From Thermoplasmata archaeon (GTDB lineage Archaea; Thermoplasmatota; Thermoplasmata; Methanomassiliicoccales; Methanomethylophilaceae): a stretch of 64,000 nt of DNA. The stretch spans positions 62,001 to 126,000 of the forward strand of contig SUST01000004.1 in the NCBI GenBank assembly GCA_015063285.1, given 5' to 3'. A program made the translations under genes and the position numbers. Below, piece by piece: positions 42,850-52,421 of this stretch (positions are counted from its first letter, which is position 1; every line of letters starts with the position of its first letter). The notes under the pieces were generated by a model. That model was given only the letters and a program-made list of their open reading frames with translations, was not told where the DNA came from and ran no database searches.

Positions 42850-45800
42850 TTACTGATTCCTATCTGTAACTTCCTCTATTCTCTCTTCAACATCGAGGTA
42901 AAGGTCCTTCAATTTCTGTCTATAATCGTCTTTTGCATCCCACAATCCGCGTTCTATGGCCTCTTCCAAACGGTTGAGGATGTTCATCATCGCATACGGG
43001 TTGACATCCATCATCCATTCCTGCGTGCTCTTGTCGAAGAGATACTTATCCGCAATGCCCTCGTACATCCAGTCTTCGCCTATGTCCGATGTGGCATCCC
43101 AAGCCATGGTGAATTCCGTGAGGTTCGCCATCTCGCCGGCGCCGCGGTATCCGTGCTCCTTTAGTCCGTCGATGAATTTGGGATTCAGGATCTTGCTCCT
43201 GAACACGTAACGCAGTTCCTGCTGAGTGTCCCTGAGCTTGGACCTCTTGGGGTCCGAATCGTCGCCCATGAACGACATGAAATCCTTGTTCTTGCCATAG
43301 GCCCTCACGAATGCGTTCATGCCTCCGAGATATTCGTAGACATCGTCGCAGTCCAGAAGGTCAATCTCCCTGTCAGGCATGTTCTTGACAGTGATGGACA
43401 CGCTGCTGAAGCGTCTCATGAACTCATCTTTGAGCTTTTCCCCGTAGTGGCCTTGGGAATAACCGTTGCTGCACCAATCAAGATACACGTTCGCAAGGTC
43501 CTGGACGCTATCCCAAGTGCTGTTCTCAATCGCCATGTTAACTCCGGTACCGTATCCTCCGGGAGGGGCACCGAATATCCTTACCGCGTTGCGCCTGCGA
43601 GCCTCATCTGGAGACAGTCCGGATAATATGCCCTCGACCACATCCTTCCTCAGATTGGCGGCCAAGGCATTGTCCTCATCCTTCTCGTCCAGACCGGCCA
43701 CCAGATTCACCGCCCTGTCGATGAGATCGATGAGGTTCGGGAAGGTGTCCCTGAACAATCCCGTAATGCTCACGGATACGTCCAGTCTAGGTCTTCCAAG
43801 CTCCGAAAGGGGAACTACTTCCAAGTCCACCACCTGTCCGCCTGTGCGTGCCCATATGGGCTTTACTCCCAGTAGCTACAGGATATAGGCGACGTCATCC
43901 CCTCCGGTTTTCATTATGTCCGTCGCCCAGATGACCATACCGATCTCTCTGGGGTATTCCCCTTTCTGATCCACATAGCGCTGGACCATCTGGTCCGCCA
44001 TACGTTTACCTATCTCCCAAGCGGTGCGGGTAGGGACTATGTCCGGATCCAGCGAGAAGAAATTCCTTCCCATCGGAAGGATACCTGCGCTTCCGCGTGT
44101 AGGTGCACCGGAAGGTCCGGGCACGATATGCTCCCCTCTGAGGCCGTCGGCCATATGCGAGATCTCATCAGTCATCCTCTTGATGTTGGGTACAAGCGTT
44201 CCGCAGGCGTATTCCAAGCTCCTTTTCAGTTCATCGGTCGCTTTCCCGATGTGCGATAACGTGCGCTCGAGGTCGTATCCGTCCTCCCGCATCCATTCTA
44301 GGAGGTCCATGAGCTCCCCGTCGATCCTATCGACGGCAACGGAGTTGAACTCTCCCGTAGAACATACGCCAGCAGGATCCTCCAGGGCCTTCTACATATC
44401 GACTCCCTGATTCTCTGCGAAGGCATCCCTGAGGGATCTGATGTCTCCGTTGTCTAGGCGCATCAATGAATAGAGTGCCTCGTCGAAATGGTGCCCTTCG
44501 GGTACCTTTCCGAGGATGTGGAGGTCTGATCTGATCAGTGCATCCTTCACCTCCGATATGTATTCGTGAAGCGGGATAATGTATTCCTCGAAACCTTCTG
44601 GACCGGGGTCGTTCTCATCTGTTATCCCGATGTCCTTCAGAAGATTGTTCCTCTTCGCTGTCTCGTACACATTGGCGACTGCCTGCGCCTTCCTCTGGGC
44701 GTTCGGGGTGCCCTTCAGCCTCAGCAGGTCCTGCAGTTGGACGTTTACCTCGTCTAGCTCGGGATAGGAATCCGCACGGGCCATCGTAGGAGGCATATGG
44801 CCGATCAGTACGGATTCGATCCTGCGCTTGCACTGTATTCCCTCTCCGGGGTCGTCTATAATGTAGGGGTAGATGTTAGGGATGCAGTCCAGAACAACGT
44901 CCGGATCGCATTTTGCAGATAATCCGACGTTCTTCCCGGGGAGCCATTCGATGGTCCCGTGTGTCCCCATATGGAAGATTATGTCGGTCCTGAACGTCTC
45001 CTTCAGCCAACGGTAGTATGCAAGATACTGGTGCTGTGCGAACAGGATTGGGTCGTGGATGTTCTGCTCCATCTTGTCGGCCCATCCTCTGAGCGGCTGG
45101 TATCCCACGAACACGTTGCCTTTGATGATACCTGGGACGATGATGTCATGTCTGTCGACGCATATCGATCCCGGGGGCTCTCCCCAGGCATCGATCATCT
45201 CCTTCTGATCCCATTCAGGGATGCGTATGAACTGACCTTTGTATTCCTTGTCCGGTATCAGGTCCACGGCCTTCTCTCTGAGAGCTTGTGATGACAGGTT
45301 GTCTAGATCGTTCGTGACTCCGTTCAGTATCTCATCGATCAGAGCCCTTCCGTCCGCAGGTACGTTATCGACGGTGTATCCCTCGGCCTCCAAGGTCTTC
45401 AGGATGTTAGCGACACTCTCCGGGGTGTCGAGTCCCGCGGCCCCGCCTATGTTCCCGGAATCGGGGCGGTTCTGCCACATGAGGATGGCGACCCTCCTTT
45501 CGGATACGGGTTTGGAATGGAGGGCGCCCCAGTTCTTGGCCAATTTCACAAGATGACCGATCCTCTCCGGTATCGGATGGTAGCGGGCGGTTCCGTCAGT
45601 TTTGGACTTGTAGGCTACCGGTACGCTGACGATGCACCCTTCCAGCTCAGGATAGATGACGTTCATCTGCATGTCCTTTTTGGATAGACCGATCTTATCG
45701 TCCTCGAAGTCGTGATATGCCCCTTGGACGGAGATTCCGAACACAAGGGGAACGTTCAGCTCGTTGCGGTAGAAGTTCCATTCGTCGAGACATCTGTCGT

Positions 45801-46593
45801 GCCCATGTCCGTCTATGGCCAATCTTGAAACAGATATTATGCATGATACCAACGGTTTTCCGTTCTCGGTCATGTAGTTGCGCAGAACGGAATCCACCTC
45901 ATTCGTCAGATCCTTGTTGAAACTGGAGCAGAATATGGGGATGACGTTCATGCCCTGTCTCTCGATCTCGTCAGTTATGGCGTCGATATGCTCCGTGGTG
46001 CCGTATATCCAATTGTTAGTGGGGAATACGAGGCCTAACGTCATCTTCTTTGGATCCAGAGTCTTGAGATAATCCTCTTTGGAGATTTCCGTATCCATGC
46101 CGCGATGGTAGATCCCATGAGGTCTGTGGACGATCGGAGGATCAGGGAATCTATCGCAGAATCCAAGCCTGTACATGGCCCACCATATGATCCCTCTGTC
46201 ATTTTCGGGACATCTGTCCTTCACATAGGAATACAGTTCACGATATTCCTCGTCCGTTCCTTTGAATAGAGGTCTGGCCAGAAGATTCATCTCCGGATTT
46301 CCGGAGAATACTGCAGGGAACCCCTTCACATTCTTCAGAACATCCTCGTAGCGGTCCCATTTCTTGAAACGATAGAGGTCCCCCATCCCTCTGACGTAGA
46401 TGAAATCGGCCTGTTGTGTGCGCTGAATGAGGTCATGGTAGACCAGAACATCCTCGTCGGCATCATCGGCGTAGATCCCGTAGAATTCCACATCCAAACC
46501 CAGGTCCTCTCCGAGCTTCTCGGCGGTGCTCTGGAGCTGATCGGGCTCGTTCTCCAGAATGGAGATGAATACCATGCGGAATACCCTGGGCAT
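42850..46593 (-). CDS. cobN: CobN/ChlH-type metal chelatase subunit with two in-frame amber (probable pyrrolysine) codons
   Basis: 1247 residues if TAG is read as an amino acid. TAG codons are at 44392-44394 (codon 734) and 43876-43878 (codon 906); the final stop is TAA. The frame does not shift, and family motifs lie on every segment: 'MGTHGTIEWLPGKNVG' and 'IGHMPPTMARADSYPEL' before the first TAG, 'GRNFFSLDPDIVPTRTAWEIG' and 'DIMKTGGDDVAYIL' between, 'LLGVKPIWARTGGQV' directly after the second, and 'GYRGAGEMANLTEFTMAWD' later. Total length matches CobN. No CobS/CobT or ChlI/ChlD partner is near. The homologous HmuS of Bacteroidetes acts on haem beside an HmuTUV transporter, like the arrangement here; cobalt insertion into corrinoids is the alternative. 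Confidence 0.9.
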
Positions 46594-46595
46594 CA

Positions 46596-46616
46596 GGTAG
46601 GAGATATCATCCTACC
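46596..46616. promoter_or_regulatory. Inverted repeat directly before the cobN-like gene
   Basis: Perfect seven-base arms GGTAGGA and TCCTACC around GATATCA, ending two bases before the ATG (minus strand). It lies where the transcript should begin, so a repressor bound here would block the chelatase-flavodoxin operon. Confidence 0.55.
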
Positions 46617-46739
46617 TATATTGCTTATCCTTGTTCTAGCAATATTATGCTGATAATCTGTCGAGAAGACAAGTTGTTTTAATACCGACTTATTTGTTCG
46701 AGAATAGACTTTATTATTCCGTTCGTCATTATGACCTGC

Positions 46740-47423
46740 ATGGCAAAGAACGAGATGAAGGAAAGTCTCGCAGAGAAGACAAGGATCTACATCGATGCGC
46801 ATCCCAGTGTCAAGGATTGCGTGGCCAAGGGACTGATCAACTATTCGTCCCTGGCCAGGATGATCATGAAGGATATTGATGTAGATAATGAGGAGGCTGT
46901 GATGATCGCATGCCGCAGGTATGCATCGAAGCTCAATGTCACCACGGATCACGAGCTCAACATCCTCAAGGTCCTGAAGGACAGCAGGCTGGAGATGAGA
47001 ACGAAGACCTGTATCGTCACTGCGAAGAACGATTGGTCCGTTCTCCACAAGATGGACAATCTGTTCAAGGACCTCTGGAACGAGAATTCCATCATGCAGT
47101 GCGTCCAGTCCGCCTCGGCTGTGACCATCATCGCCGACAGGATGCTCAAGGACAGGATCACCGACACCGTAGGAAGGTTCAACATCATCAAGATCAGGGA
47201 GAATCTCGTTGAGATCGCCGTGAAGTCCCCCGAGCTCATCGTGGACACAAGCGGAGTCATAGCCTATCTGATCACCAACCTCTCGGATGCGGGAATCAAC
47301 ATCGAGGAGACCGTCAGCTGCCATACCGATACGATATTCATTGTTGCGGAGAGCGACATGATCAACGCCTATTCCGTGTTGACCAAGTGCATACAGTCGG
47401 CAGAAGCTACGGCAAGGGACTGA
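46740..47423 (+). CDS. ACT-domain-like archaeal regulator
   Basis: 227 residues. The N-terminal half is helical ('KTRIYIDAHPSVKDCVAKGLINYSSLARMI'), a pattern repeated in methanogen proteins with C-terminal ACT-like domains. The C-terminal half has ACT-like 'LVEIAVKSPELIVDTSGVIAYLITNLSDAGINIEETVSC' features and 'TIFIVAESDMINAYSVL'. Probably a ligand-binding regulator of amino-acid or similar metabolism; the ligand is unknown. A TATA-like 'ctttattat' at about 46709 favours the ATG at 46740, although 46731 is also in frame. Four bases separate it from the pseudouridine synthase. Confidence 0.65.
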   Translation: MAKNEMKESLAEKTRIYIDAHPSVKDCVAKGLINYSSLARMIMKDIDVDNEEAVMIACRRYASKLNVTTDHELNILKVLKDSRLEMRTKTCIVTAKNDWSVLHKMDNLFKDLWNENSIMQCVQSASAVTIIADRMLKDRITDTVGRFNIIKIRENLVEIAVKSPELIVDTSGVIAYLITNLSDAGINIEETVSCHTDTIFIVAESDMINAYSVLTKCIQSAEATARD

Positions 47424-47427
47424 TCCT

Positions 47428-48135
47428 TTGTCTGAGGGAACGCGTCTCAACAAATACATCAGTGAGGCCGGCGTGGCCTCCCGCAGAGCTGCCGACAGGC
47501 TCATCGAGGAAGGCAGGGTGACCATAAACGGGAAGCCCGCTGTGGTGGGCGACAGGGTGTACGAGGACGACATCGTCGCAGTGGACGGAAAGAACATCAC
47601 CATAGAGGAAGAGGACATCATCCTGGCGTTCAACAAGCCCCGCGGGATTACCTGCACCTCCAACCCTGACGACAAGGACAACGTCATCGATTTCATCGGC
47701 TATCCCAAGAGGATATACTCCGTCGGAAGGCTGGACAAGGATTCACAAGGTCTTTTGCTCATGACCAACAACGGTGAGCTGGCCAATCAGATCATGCGCT
47801 CCAGGGGGGAGCATGAGAAGGAATACATCGTGACCGTGGACAAACCGGTAACCAAAGCTTTCATCAAGGGGATGTCCAATGGGGTACCCATCCTGGAGGA
47901 CAGGATAACGAAGAAGTGCTTCGTCGAGATGACCGGAGAATGCGAGTTCAGGATAATCCTGAAGCAAGGTCTTAACAGGCAGATACGTCGTATGTGCGAG
48001 TACTTCGGTTACGACGTGGTCAGGCTCGAGCGTATCAGGGTGATGAACATCGAGCTCGGTAAACTGAAAGAGGGGCGTTACAGAAACATCACTAAGCAGG
48101 AACGCGAGGAATTATTCAGAGAATTGGGGTTGTAA
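47428..48135 (+). CDS. RluF/RsuA-type 23S rRNA pseudouridine synthase
   Basis: 235 residues: N-terminal S4 RNA-binding domain ('TRLNKYISEAGVASRRAADRLIEEGRVTING') and an RsuA/RluB/RluF catalytic domain with the Asp in 'SVGRLDKDSQGLLLMTNNG' and 'LKQGLNRQIRRMCEYFG'. The residue order 'FIGYPKRIYSVGRLDKDS' resembles RluF. This family is typical of bacteria; its presence in an archaeon suggests transfer from bacteria. TTG start; the stop is TAA, rare in this window. Confidence 0.9.
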   Translation: MSEGTRLNKYISEAGVASRRAADRLIEEGRVTINGKPAVVGDRVYEDDIVAVDGKNITIEEEDIILAFNKPRGITCTSNPDDKDNVIDFIGYPKRIYSVGRLDKDSQGLLLMTNNGELANQIMRSRGEHEKEYIVTVDKPVTKAFIKGMSNGVPILEDRITKKCFVEMTGECEFRIILKQGLNRQIRRMCEYFGYDVVRLERIRVMNIELGKLKEGRYRNITKQEREELFRELGL

Positions 48136-48136
48136 T

Positions 48137-48652
48137 ATGGTAATGATAGGTTCGCCAATAAGCAGATTGTCTCCAGAGGTCTATGCATTGTATGATTATT
48201 CCTTCTCGAAAGAGGAGAAGATCCCCGCGGCCAATCTCAAAAGGGCCATGGAGAAAGGGGCGGTCCTCAACGTGTTCAATGAATCCTGGAGGTTCATCGG
48301 CTTCACTTTTTCATTCATCGACGGCGATAAGATGTTCCTCGTCTATTTCGCCACCAAGCCTGAACTCAGAGGTAAGGGATTCGGCAGCCAGATATTGGAT
48401 GAGATGCGCTACATGTATCCGGACAAGCGCATCTTCCTGGTTACGGAGATCAAGGATCCCGAGGCCCCTGACTACGATCTCAGGGTGAGGAGGCAGAACT
48501 ACTATCTCCGCAACGGATGCAAGGAGACCGGGATCAGGGTCCTTTCAGACGACGTGTGGTTCGACACGATGTTCGTCAAGGGGGAGCTTACCGAACAGGA
48601 GATGGTGGACACCATCCGCCTGTATGAGGACATTCATAACGGCAGGGTTTGA
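48137..48652 (+). CDS. GNAT-family acetyltransferase
   Basis: 171 residues with the acetyl-CoA pyrophosphate loop 'VYFATKPELRGKGFGSQIL' (R/Q-x-x-G-x-G) and a preceding strand 'WRFIGFTFSFIDGDKMFLV'. 'RRQNYYLRNGCKETG' is the typical final motif of GNAT enzymes. Substrate unknown. One base after the RluF-type gene, so probably co-transcribed. Confidence 0.88.
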   Translation: MVMIGSPISRLSPEVYALYDYSFSKEEKIPAANLKRAMEKGAVLNVFNESWRFIGFTFSFIDGDKMFLVYFATKPELRGKGFGSQILDEMRYMYPDKRIFLVTEIKDPEAPDYDLRVRRQNYYLRNGCKETGIRVLSDDVWFDTMFVKGELTEQEMVDTIRLYEDIHNGRV

Positions 48653-48696
48653 CGGGACAGGCATAGCATCATAAACCTGTTGGGAAATCATCTCTC

Positions 48697-49467
48697 ATGG
48701 CGTTCGATGGAAGGGCAAGCATCGTCGAGATCGACGAGGAAGAGAAAACGGTCATTTTCGATATCTACAGGTTCAAGAAGATAACAGGGACCAAGGTCGG
48801 GCCGATCCTCGGCATGAGCGAATTCTCCACTCCTTTCAAGGTCGCATGCGAACTTGCCGGATTATATCCCGGGGACAAGCCCAACAAGTACATCGATGCT
48901 GGGAACATCCTGGAACCGGTCCTGAGGGAATATCTTGCGGCCAGGCCGACCATTTTGAAGGAATGCCTCGGGCTCTCTGAAGGCCAGAAGGTAGGCGTGG
49001 AGGAACCTGTTGCCAAAGAGAAGTGCGGGTATGACCATTTCCATGACAACAAGGTCTTCGGAGGACTCGTGGACGGCTATATCCAAGTCGACGGGGTCAG
49101 AGATACGATCCTGGAGATCAAGACCTCTCACGACATGGATAAGTGGAGGGATGAGAACGGGGGTTTCACGAACATCCCCATGACATACATGCTCCAGGCA
49201 TCACTGTATGCCGAACTCTCCAATCTTGACAGGATAGTCTTCCTTGTCGGTTTTCTCGAGGAGAAGGATTACGACCGTCCCAAGCAGTGGGTGCCGACAC
49301 CTGACAACACGAAGGTCATCGTTGTTCCGAAACTGGACATGACAGAGTACATGAAGCAGTGCGAGGATTGGTACAACGAGTACATCAAGGGCGGATACAC
49401 CCCTGAGTGGACCGATAAGGACGAAGAGGTTCTGAAATACCTCAAAGCCTACAAACCGAAGAGATGA
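48697..49467 (+). CDS. YqaJ-like (PD-(D/E)XK) nuclease-type protein
   Basis: 256 residues. Contains the pattern of YqaJ/lambda-exonuclease-like recombinases: 'GMSEFSTPFKVACELAG', 'DAGNILEPVLREYLAA', then 'FGGLVDGYIQVDGVRDTILEIKTS' region, where Asp of 'LVDGYI' and 'EIK' supply the metal site, and 'MTYMLQASLYAEL' with the Gln typical of the family. Such nucleases act in recombination or in phage and plasmid systems. No RecT-like partner or phage genes are beside it, so a house-keeping or remnant role is open. Confidence 0.78.
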   Translation: MAFDGRASIVEIDEEEKTVIFDIYRFKKITGTKVGPILGMSEFSTPFKVACELAGLYPGDKPNKYIDAGNILEPVLREYLAARPTILKECLGLSEGQKVGVEEPVAKEKCGYDHFHDNKVFGGLVDGYIQVDGVRDTILEIKTSHDMDKWRDENGGFTNIPMTYMLQASLYAELSNLDRIVFLVGFLEEKDYDRPKQWVPTPDNTKVIVVPKLDMTEYMKQCEDWYNEYIKGGYTPEWTDKDEEVLKYLKAYKPKR

Positions 49468-49470
49468 ATC

Positions 49471-50592
49471 TCAATTGAACAGGTAGTAGGTCGGTATCAA
49501 TACCGCCAGCATCACAATGTTTACGAGGAGGAAGATTTTCAGATACGACAGTATCGATGAATCCTCTTCCTGAAGATAGAATTTCAAAGAAATGATGCTG
49601 GCCATCGAGGCTATGGGGGTACCGAAACCTCCTATGTCCGCACCTACGAGTACCGCACCCCAATCCGATGTGAAAGGCTGCAGAAGGATGGTGGAAGGCA
49701 CGTTGCTGGTGAATTGGGATGTCAGCACCGTTGTGAGCATAGGGTCCCAGGCCATCAGGTCGCTGATCAGGCTGTGAACGCTCTCCATATTCGTGAGTCC
49801 GTTCGCGAATATGAACAGGAAGAAGAAGATGAACAGTATGCTGTAGTTCACCTTCACGAATATCTTTGGCATCATGATCAGGAAGGCGACAATGAAGATG
49901 ATTAGCGTGATGTAGAAAGGTATCAGGTCGATGACCGTTATTATCGCCAGGGTGAAAAGTGCGATCAATACGAACACTACCCTTTTGTCCTTGATCTCAT
50001 CGTTGTTCTGTATCCTCGAGTCCAGCGGCATGTTCTTGATCAGCATGGTCATGATCAGGAGTGCTATCGCGCCTATCGCCACTATCGGGATTAGTTTCAT
50101 CTCGTATTCCCAAAGATCGAAATCGTACAGATCGTGCAGGTTGAAGATGTAAAGGTTATGGGGATTGCCGAAGGGTGTGAGGTAGCTGCCGACGTTTGCT
50201 GCCACTGTCTGCAGGACGACCACAACGATCATCATCCTCTTCATATCAGCCATCCCGAGGATGGCGATCGCCAGCGGAACGAATGTCAGCAGGGAGACAT
50301 CGTTGGAGAAAAGCATGGCGCAGAAGAAGGGTAAAAGGATCAGGACCAGGCATAGCGCCCTTGTGGTCTTGATGTTTGATAGTGCAAGCTGGGCCATCTT
50401 GTTCAATGCGTTGCATTCCCTCAATCCCGCTACGATCAAGAGAAAGAGGAGCAGTGTGCAGATCGTTTCCAGAATCCTGTCGTACTTGTACGACATCACC
50501 GTGTCGAAGGGGACCAGGAACAGCGAGATCAACGCTAAAAACGCGGATATCACGAGTAGGTAATCTTTTTTGACGAAACCTATGATATCCAT
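49471..50592 (-). CDS. ArsB/SLC13-type anion permease
   Basis: 373 residues, about ten membrane helices, of the ion-transporter superfamily (ArsB, NhaD, CitT). Family features: 'FCAMLFSNDVSLLTFVPLAIAIL' and, in the second half, 'SQFTSNVPSTILLQPF' with the 'SN(V)P' hairpin, and 'GADIGGFGTPIASMASII'. It could export arsenite, or carry a dicarboxylate or sulfate; nothing nearby decides. It is likely leaderless: TATA-like 'ttataatgg' about 25 bases before the ATG, overlapped by a palindrome. Confidence 0.85.
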   Translation of the reverse strand: MDIIGFVKKDYLLVISAFLALISLFLVPFDTVMSYKYDRILETICTLLLFLLIVAGLRECNALNKMAQLALSNIKTTRALCLVLILLPFFCAMLFSNDVSLLTFVPLAIAILGMADMKRMMIVVVVLQTVAANVGSYLTPFGNPHNLYIFNLHDLYDFDLWEYEMKLIPIVAIGAIALLIMTMLIKNMPLDSRIQNNDEIKDKRVVFVLIALFTLAIITVIDLIPFYITLIIFIVAFLIMMPKIFVKVNYSILFIFFFLFIFANGLTNMESVHSLISDLMAWDPMLTTVLTSQFTSNVPSTILLQPFTSDWGAVLVGADIGGFGTPIASMASIISLKFYLQEEDSSILSYLKIFLLVNIVMLAVLIPTYYLFN

Positions 50593-50607
50593 ATACGGTT
50601 GAATGAT

Positions 50608-50634
50608 ACAACCATTATAACGGTGTTGTCGTCA
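50608..50634. promoter_or_regulatory. Palindromic operator over the ArsB-type promoter
   Basis: ACAAC-N12-GTTGT spans 50608-50629 and continues as TTGTCGTCA to 50634. The AT-rich centre is the minus-strand TATA box of the permease gene. The same layout occurs at 62407-62432 before the dikinase gene. The rest of the 155-base gap holds no gene; it also carries the promoter of the plus-strand transporter. Confidence 0.6.
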
Positions 50635-50747
50635 GTTGAGTCGACTATCAGACAACCGATAGATTCAACCATTTGCGGAAATCATTTTAATGCTTAATCG
50701 ATACGACTTTCTGTAGAGGAACGAAGAATCACCCTGGAGGATTGTTT

Positions 50748-52421
50748 TTGGACGATTTGTTGATCGCGACAGCAGTACTGACCTTGCTCGCCGGAGTGGG
50801 CGTCTTCCTCACCGCATGCATAATGCTCAGTTCCAATCTAGAGTCCCTTAGCAGCGGCAAACTCAAGAAGATGTTCGCGAAGGCATCTAAGAGCAAACTT
50901 TACGGTGTCGGTATCGGTACAGTAGGTACCGCGGCGATCCAGAGTTCCGGAGCGATGACCGTCATGGTCATCGGATTCGTCAATGCGGGAATCATGACAT
51001 TACCGCTGGCGGCCACCATCATATACGGTGCCAACATCGGTACCACCATAACCGCTCAGATAGCCGCAATTGGAATGTTCAATGACGACACATTATCCCT
51101 TTCTGTCATCTTCGCCGCTCTGGCAGGTATCGGGGCGTTCGTCATGGCATTCTCCAAAAAAGAGAAAACCAAGGTTTGGGGCGGTGTTATAGCAGGTTTC
51201 GGTCTTCTCTTCGTCGGTTTGATGATGATGGCCACATCCATGGAAGACTTCGCCAAACTCCCTGAGGTCGTAGAATTCCTTTCCAGCATCCACAACATCT
51301 TCCTCGTTCTTCTGATCGGTATCCTTTTGACAGCCTTGGTCCAGAGTTCATCGGTCGTGACCACTCTGGCGATCACAATGGTCGTTAGCGGATTGATTGA
51401 TCTCGAACAGGGTATTTATCTGACCCTGGGTTCAAACATCGGTTCATGTATAGTTGCTATCCTGGCAGGATTCTCGGGCGGAAGGAATGCCAAGCGTACC
51501 GCGGTTATCCATCTATTGTTCAACGTGTTCGGAGTGACACTATTCGTAGTAGCCGACATGTTCTTAGGAATATTCGGTATAGAATATGCAGAGATATTCC
51601 AGACCATATTCCCCGATGTGCCTTCAACGCAGCTCGCGATGTTCCATACCGTGTTCAACGTCATCACTGTGATCATAATGCTCCCGCTGACCGGATTGCT
51701 CATCAAACTGGTCATGAAGATCGTTCCCGAGAAGGAAGGGGAGAAGGAAGAGGAGTTCAAACCCAGGCTCTACTTCATCAACGAGTATATGCTCAGAACG
51801 CCCCCCATGGCCGTTCAGCAGGTAATGAAGGAGGTAGTGAACATGTCGCATATTGCCATGGACAACTACCGTACGGCATGCCACATGATACGTACCATGG
51901 ACTTCGAGGAAATGGACAAATTCTGCAATAACGAATAGGAGCTGAATTATCTGAACAAGGAGATCGCCAGATTCCTGGTCAAGCTGTCGGAAAACCAGCT
52001 TTCAGAGAGGGATCAGATCTATGTCTCCACAGTCTACCATACAATTTCTGATTTGGAGCGTATCGGGGATTATTCCAAGAATATAATGGAATATGCTCAG
52101 AAGCTCAAGGAACAAGGAAACACCTTCTCCGAGGTAGCCTTGAAGGAGACCATGGTCATGGAATCGCTGATCGAGCAGCTCTATGAGAAGATCGAGATCG
52201 CCTACACGGAGACCAACGAGGCCGCATTGGAGGCAGCATATGATATCGAAGAGAACATCGACATCATCACTGAATCCATGGCGGAGAACCATGTAAAGAG
52301 GCTCAATGAGGGCGTCTGCACATTGGATGTCGGTTCCGAATTCCTCGCAATGACGTCGGATTCCGAGAGGGTAGCCGACCATCTTATCAACATGGGAAAG
52401 GTCATCAGGCTGTATTCCTGA
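50748..52421 (+). CDS. Na+/phosphate cotransporter with PhoU-like tail and one in-frame amber (probable pyrrolysine) codon
   Basis: 557 residues if the TAG at 51936-51938 (codon 397) is read through. Residues about 1-320 are the Na/Pi-IIb type carrier with the two 'QSS' repeats 'AAIQSSGAMTVMVIG' and 'ALVQSSSVVTTLAIT'. The tail is PhoU-like and helical. The TAG falls inside that tail, between 'MDFEEMDKFCNNE' and 'ELNYLNKEIARFLVKLS', and the frame goes on to a TGA at 52421 with the PhoU-type 'SDLERIGDYSKNI' and 'SDSERVADHLINMG'. TTG at 50748 has 'ggagg' seven bases upstream, so it is preferred to TTG 50742. Confidence 0.88.

Noticed and set aside
42850-44391. Reading the cobN-like region as three separate genes or a decayed pseudogene
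   Set aside because: All segments are in one frame, only TAG separates them, family motifs run up to and directly after each TAG, and the true end is TAA.
50593-50747. Mobile-element end, because of the inverted repeats
   Set aside because: No transposase or target duplication; the same repeat over a second promoter points to an operator.
51939-52421. A separate PhoU gene downstream of the transporter
   Set aside because: The frame is the same as that of the transporter, with no ribosome site or start at the join, and the coding pattern continues directly after the TAG.
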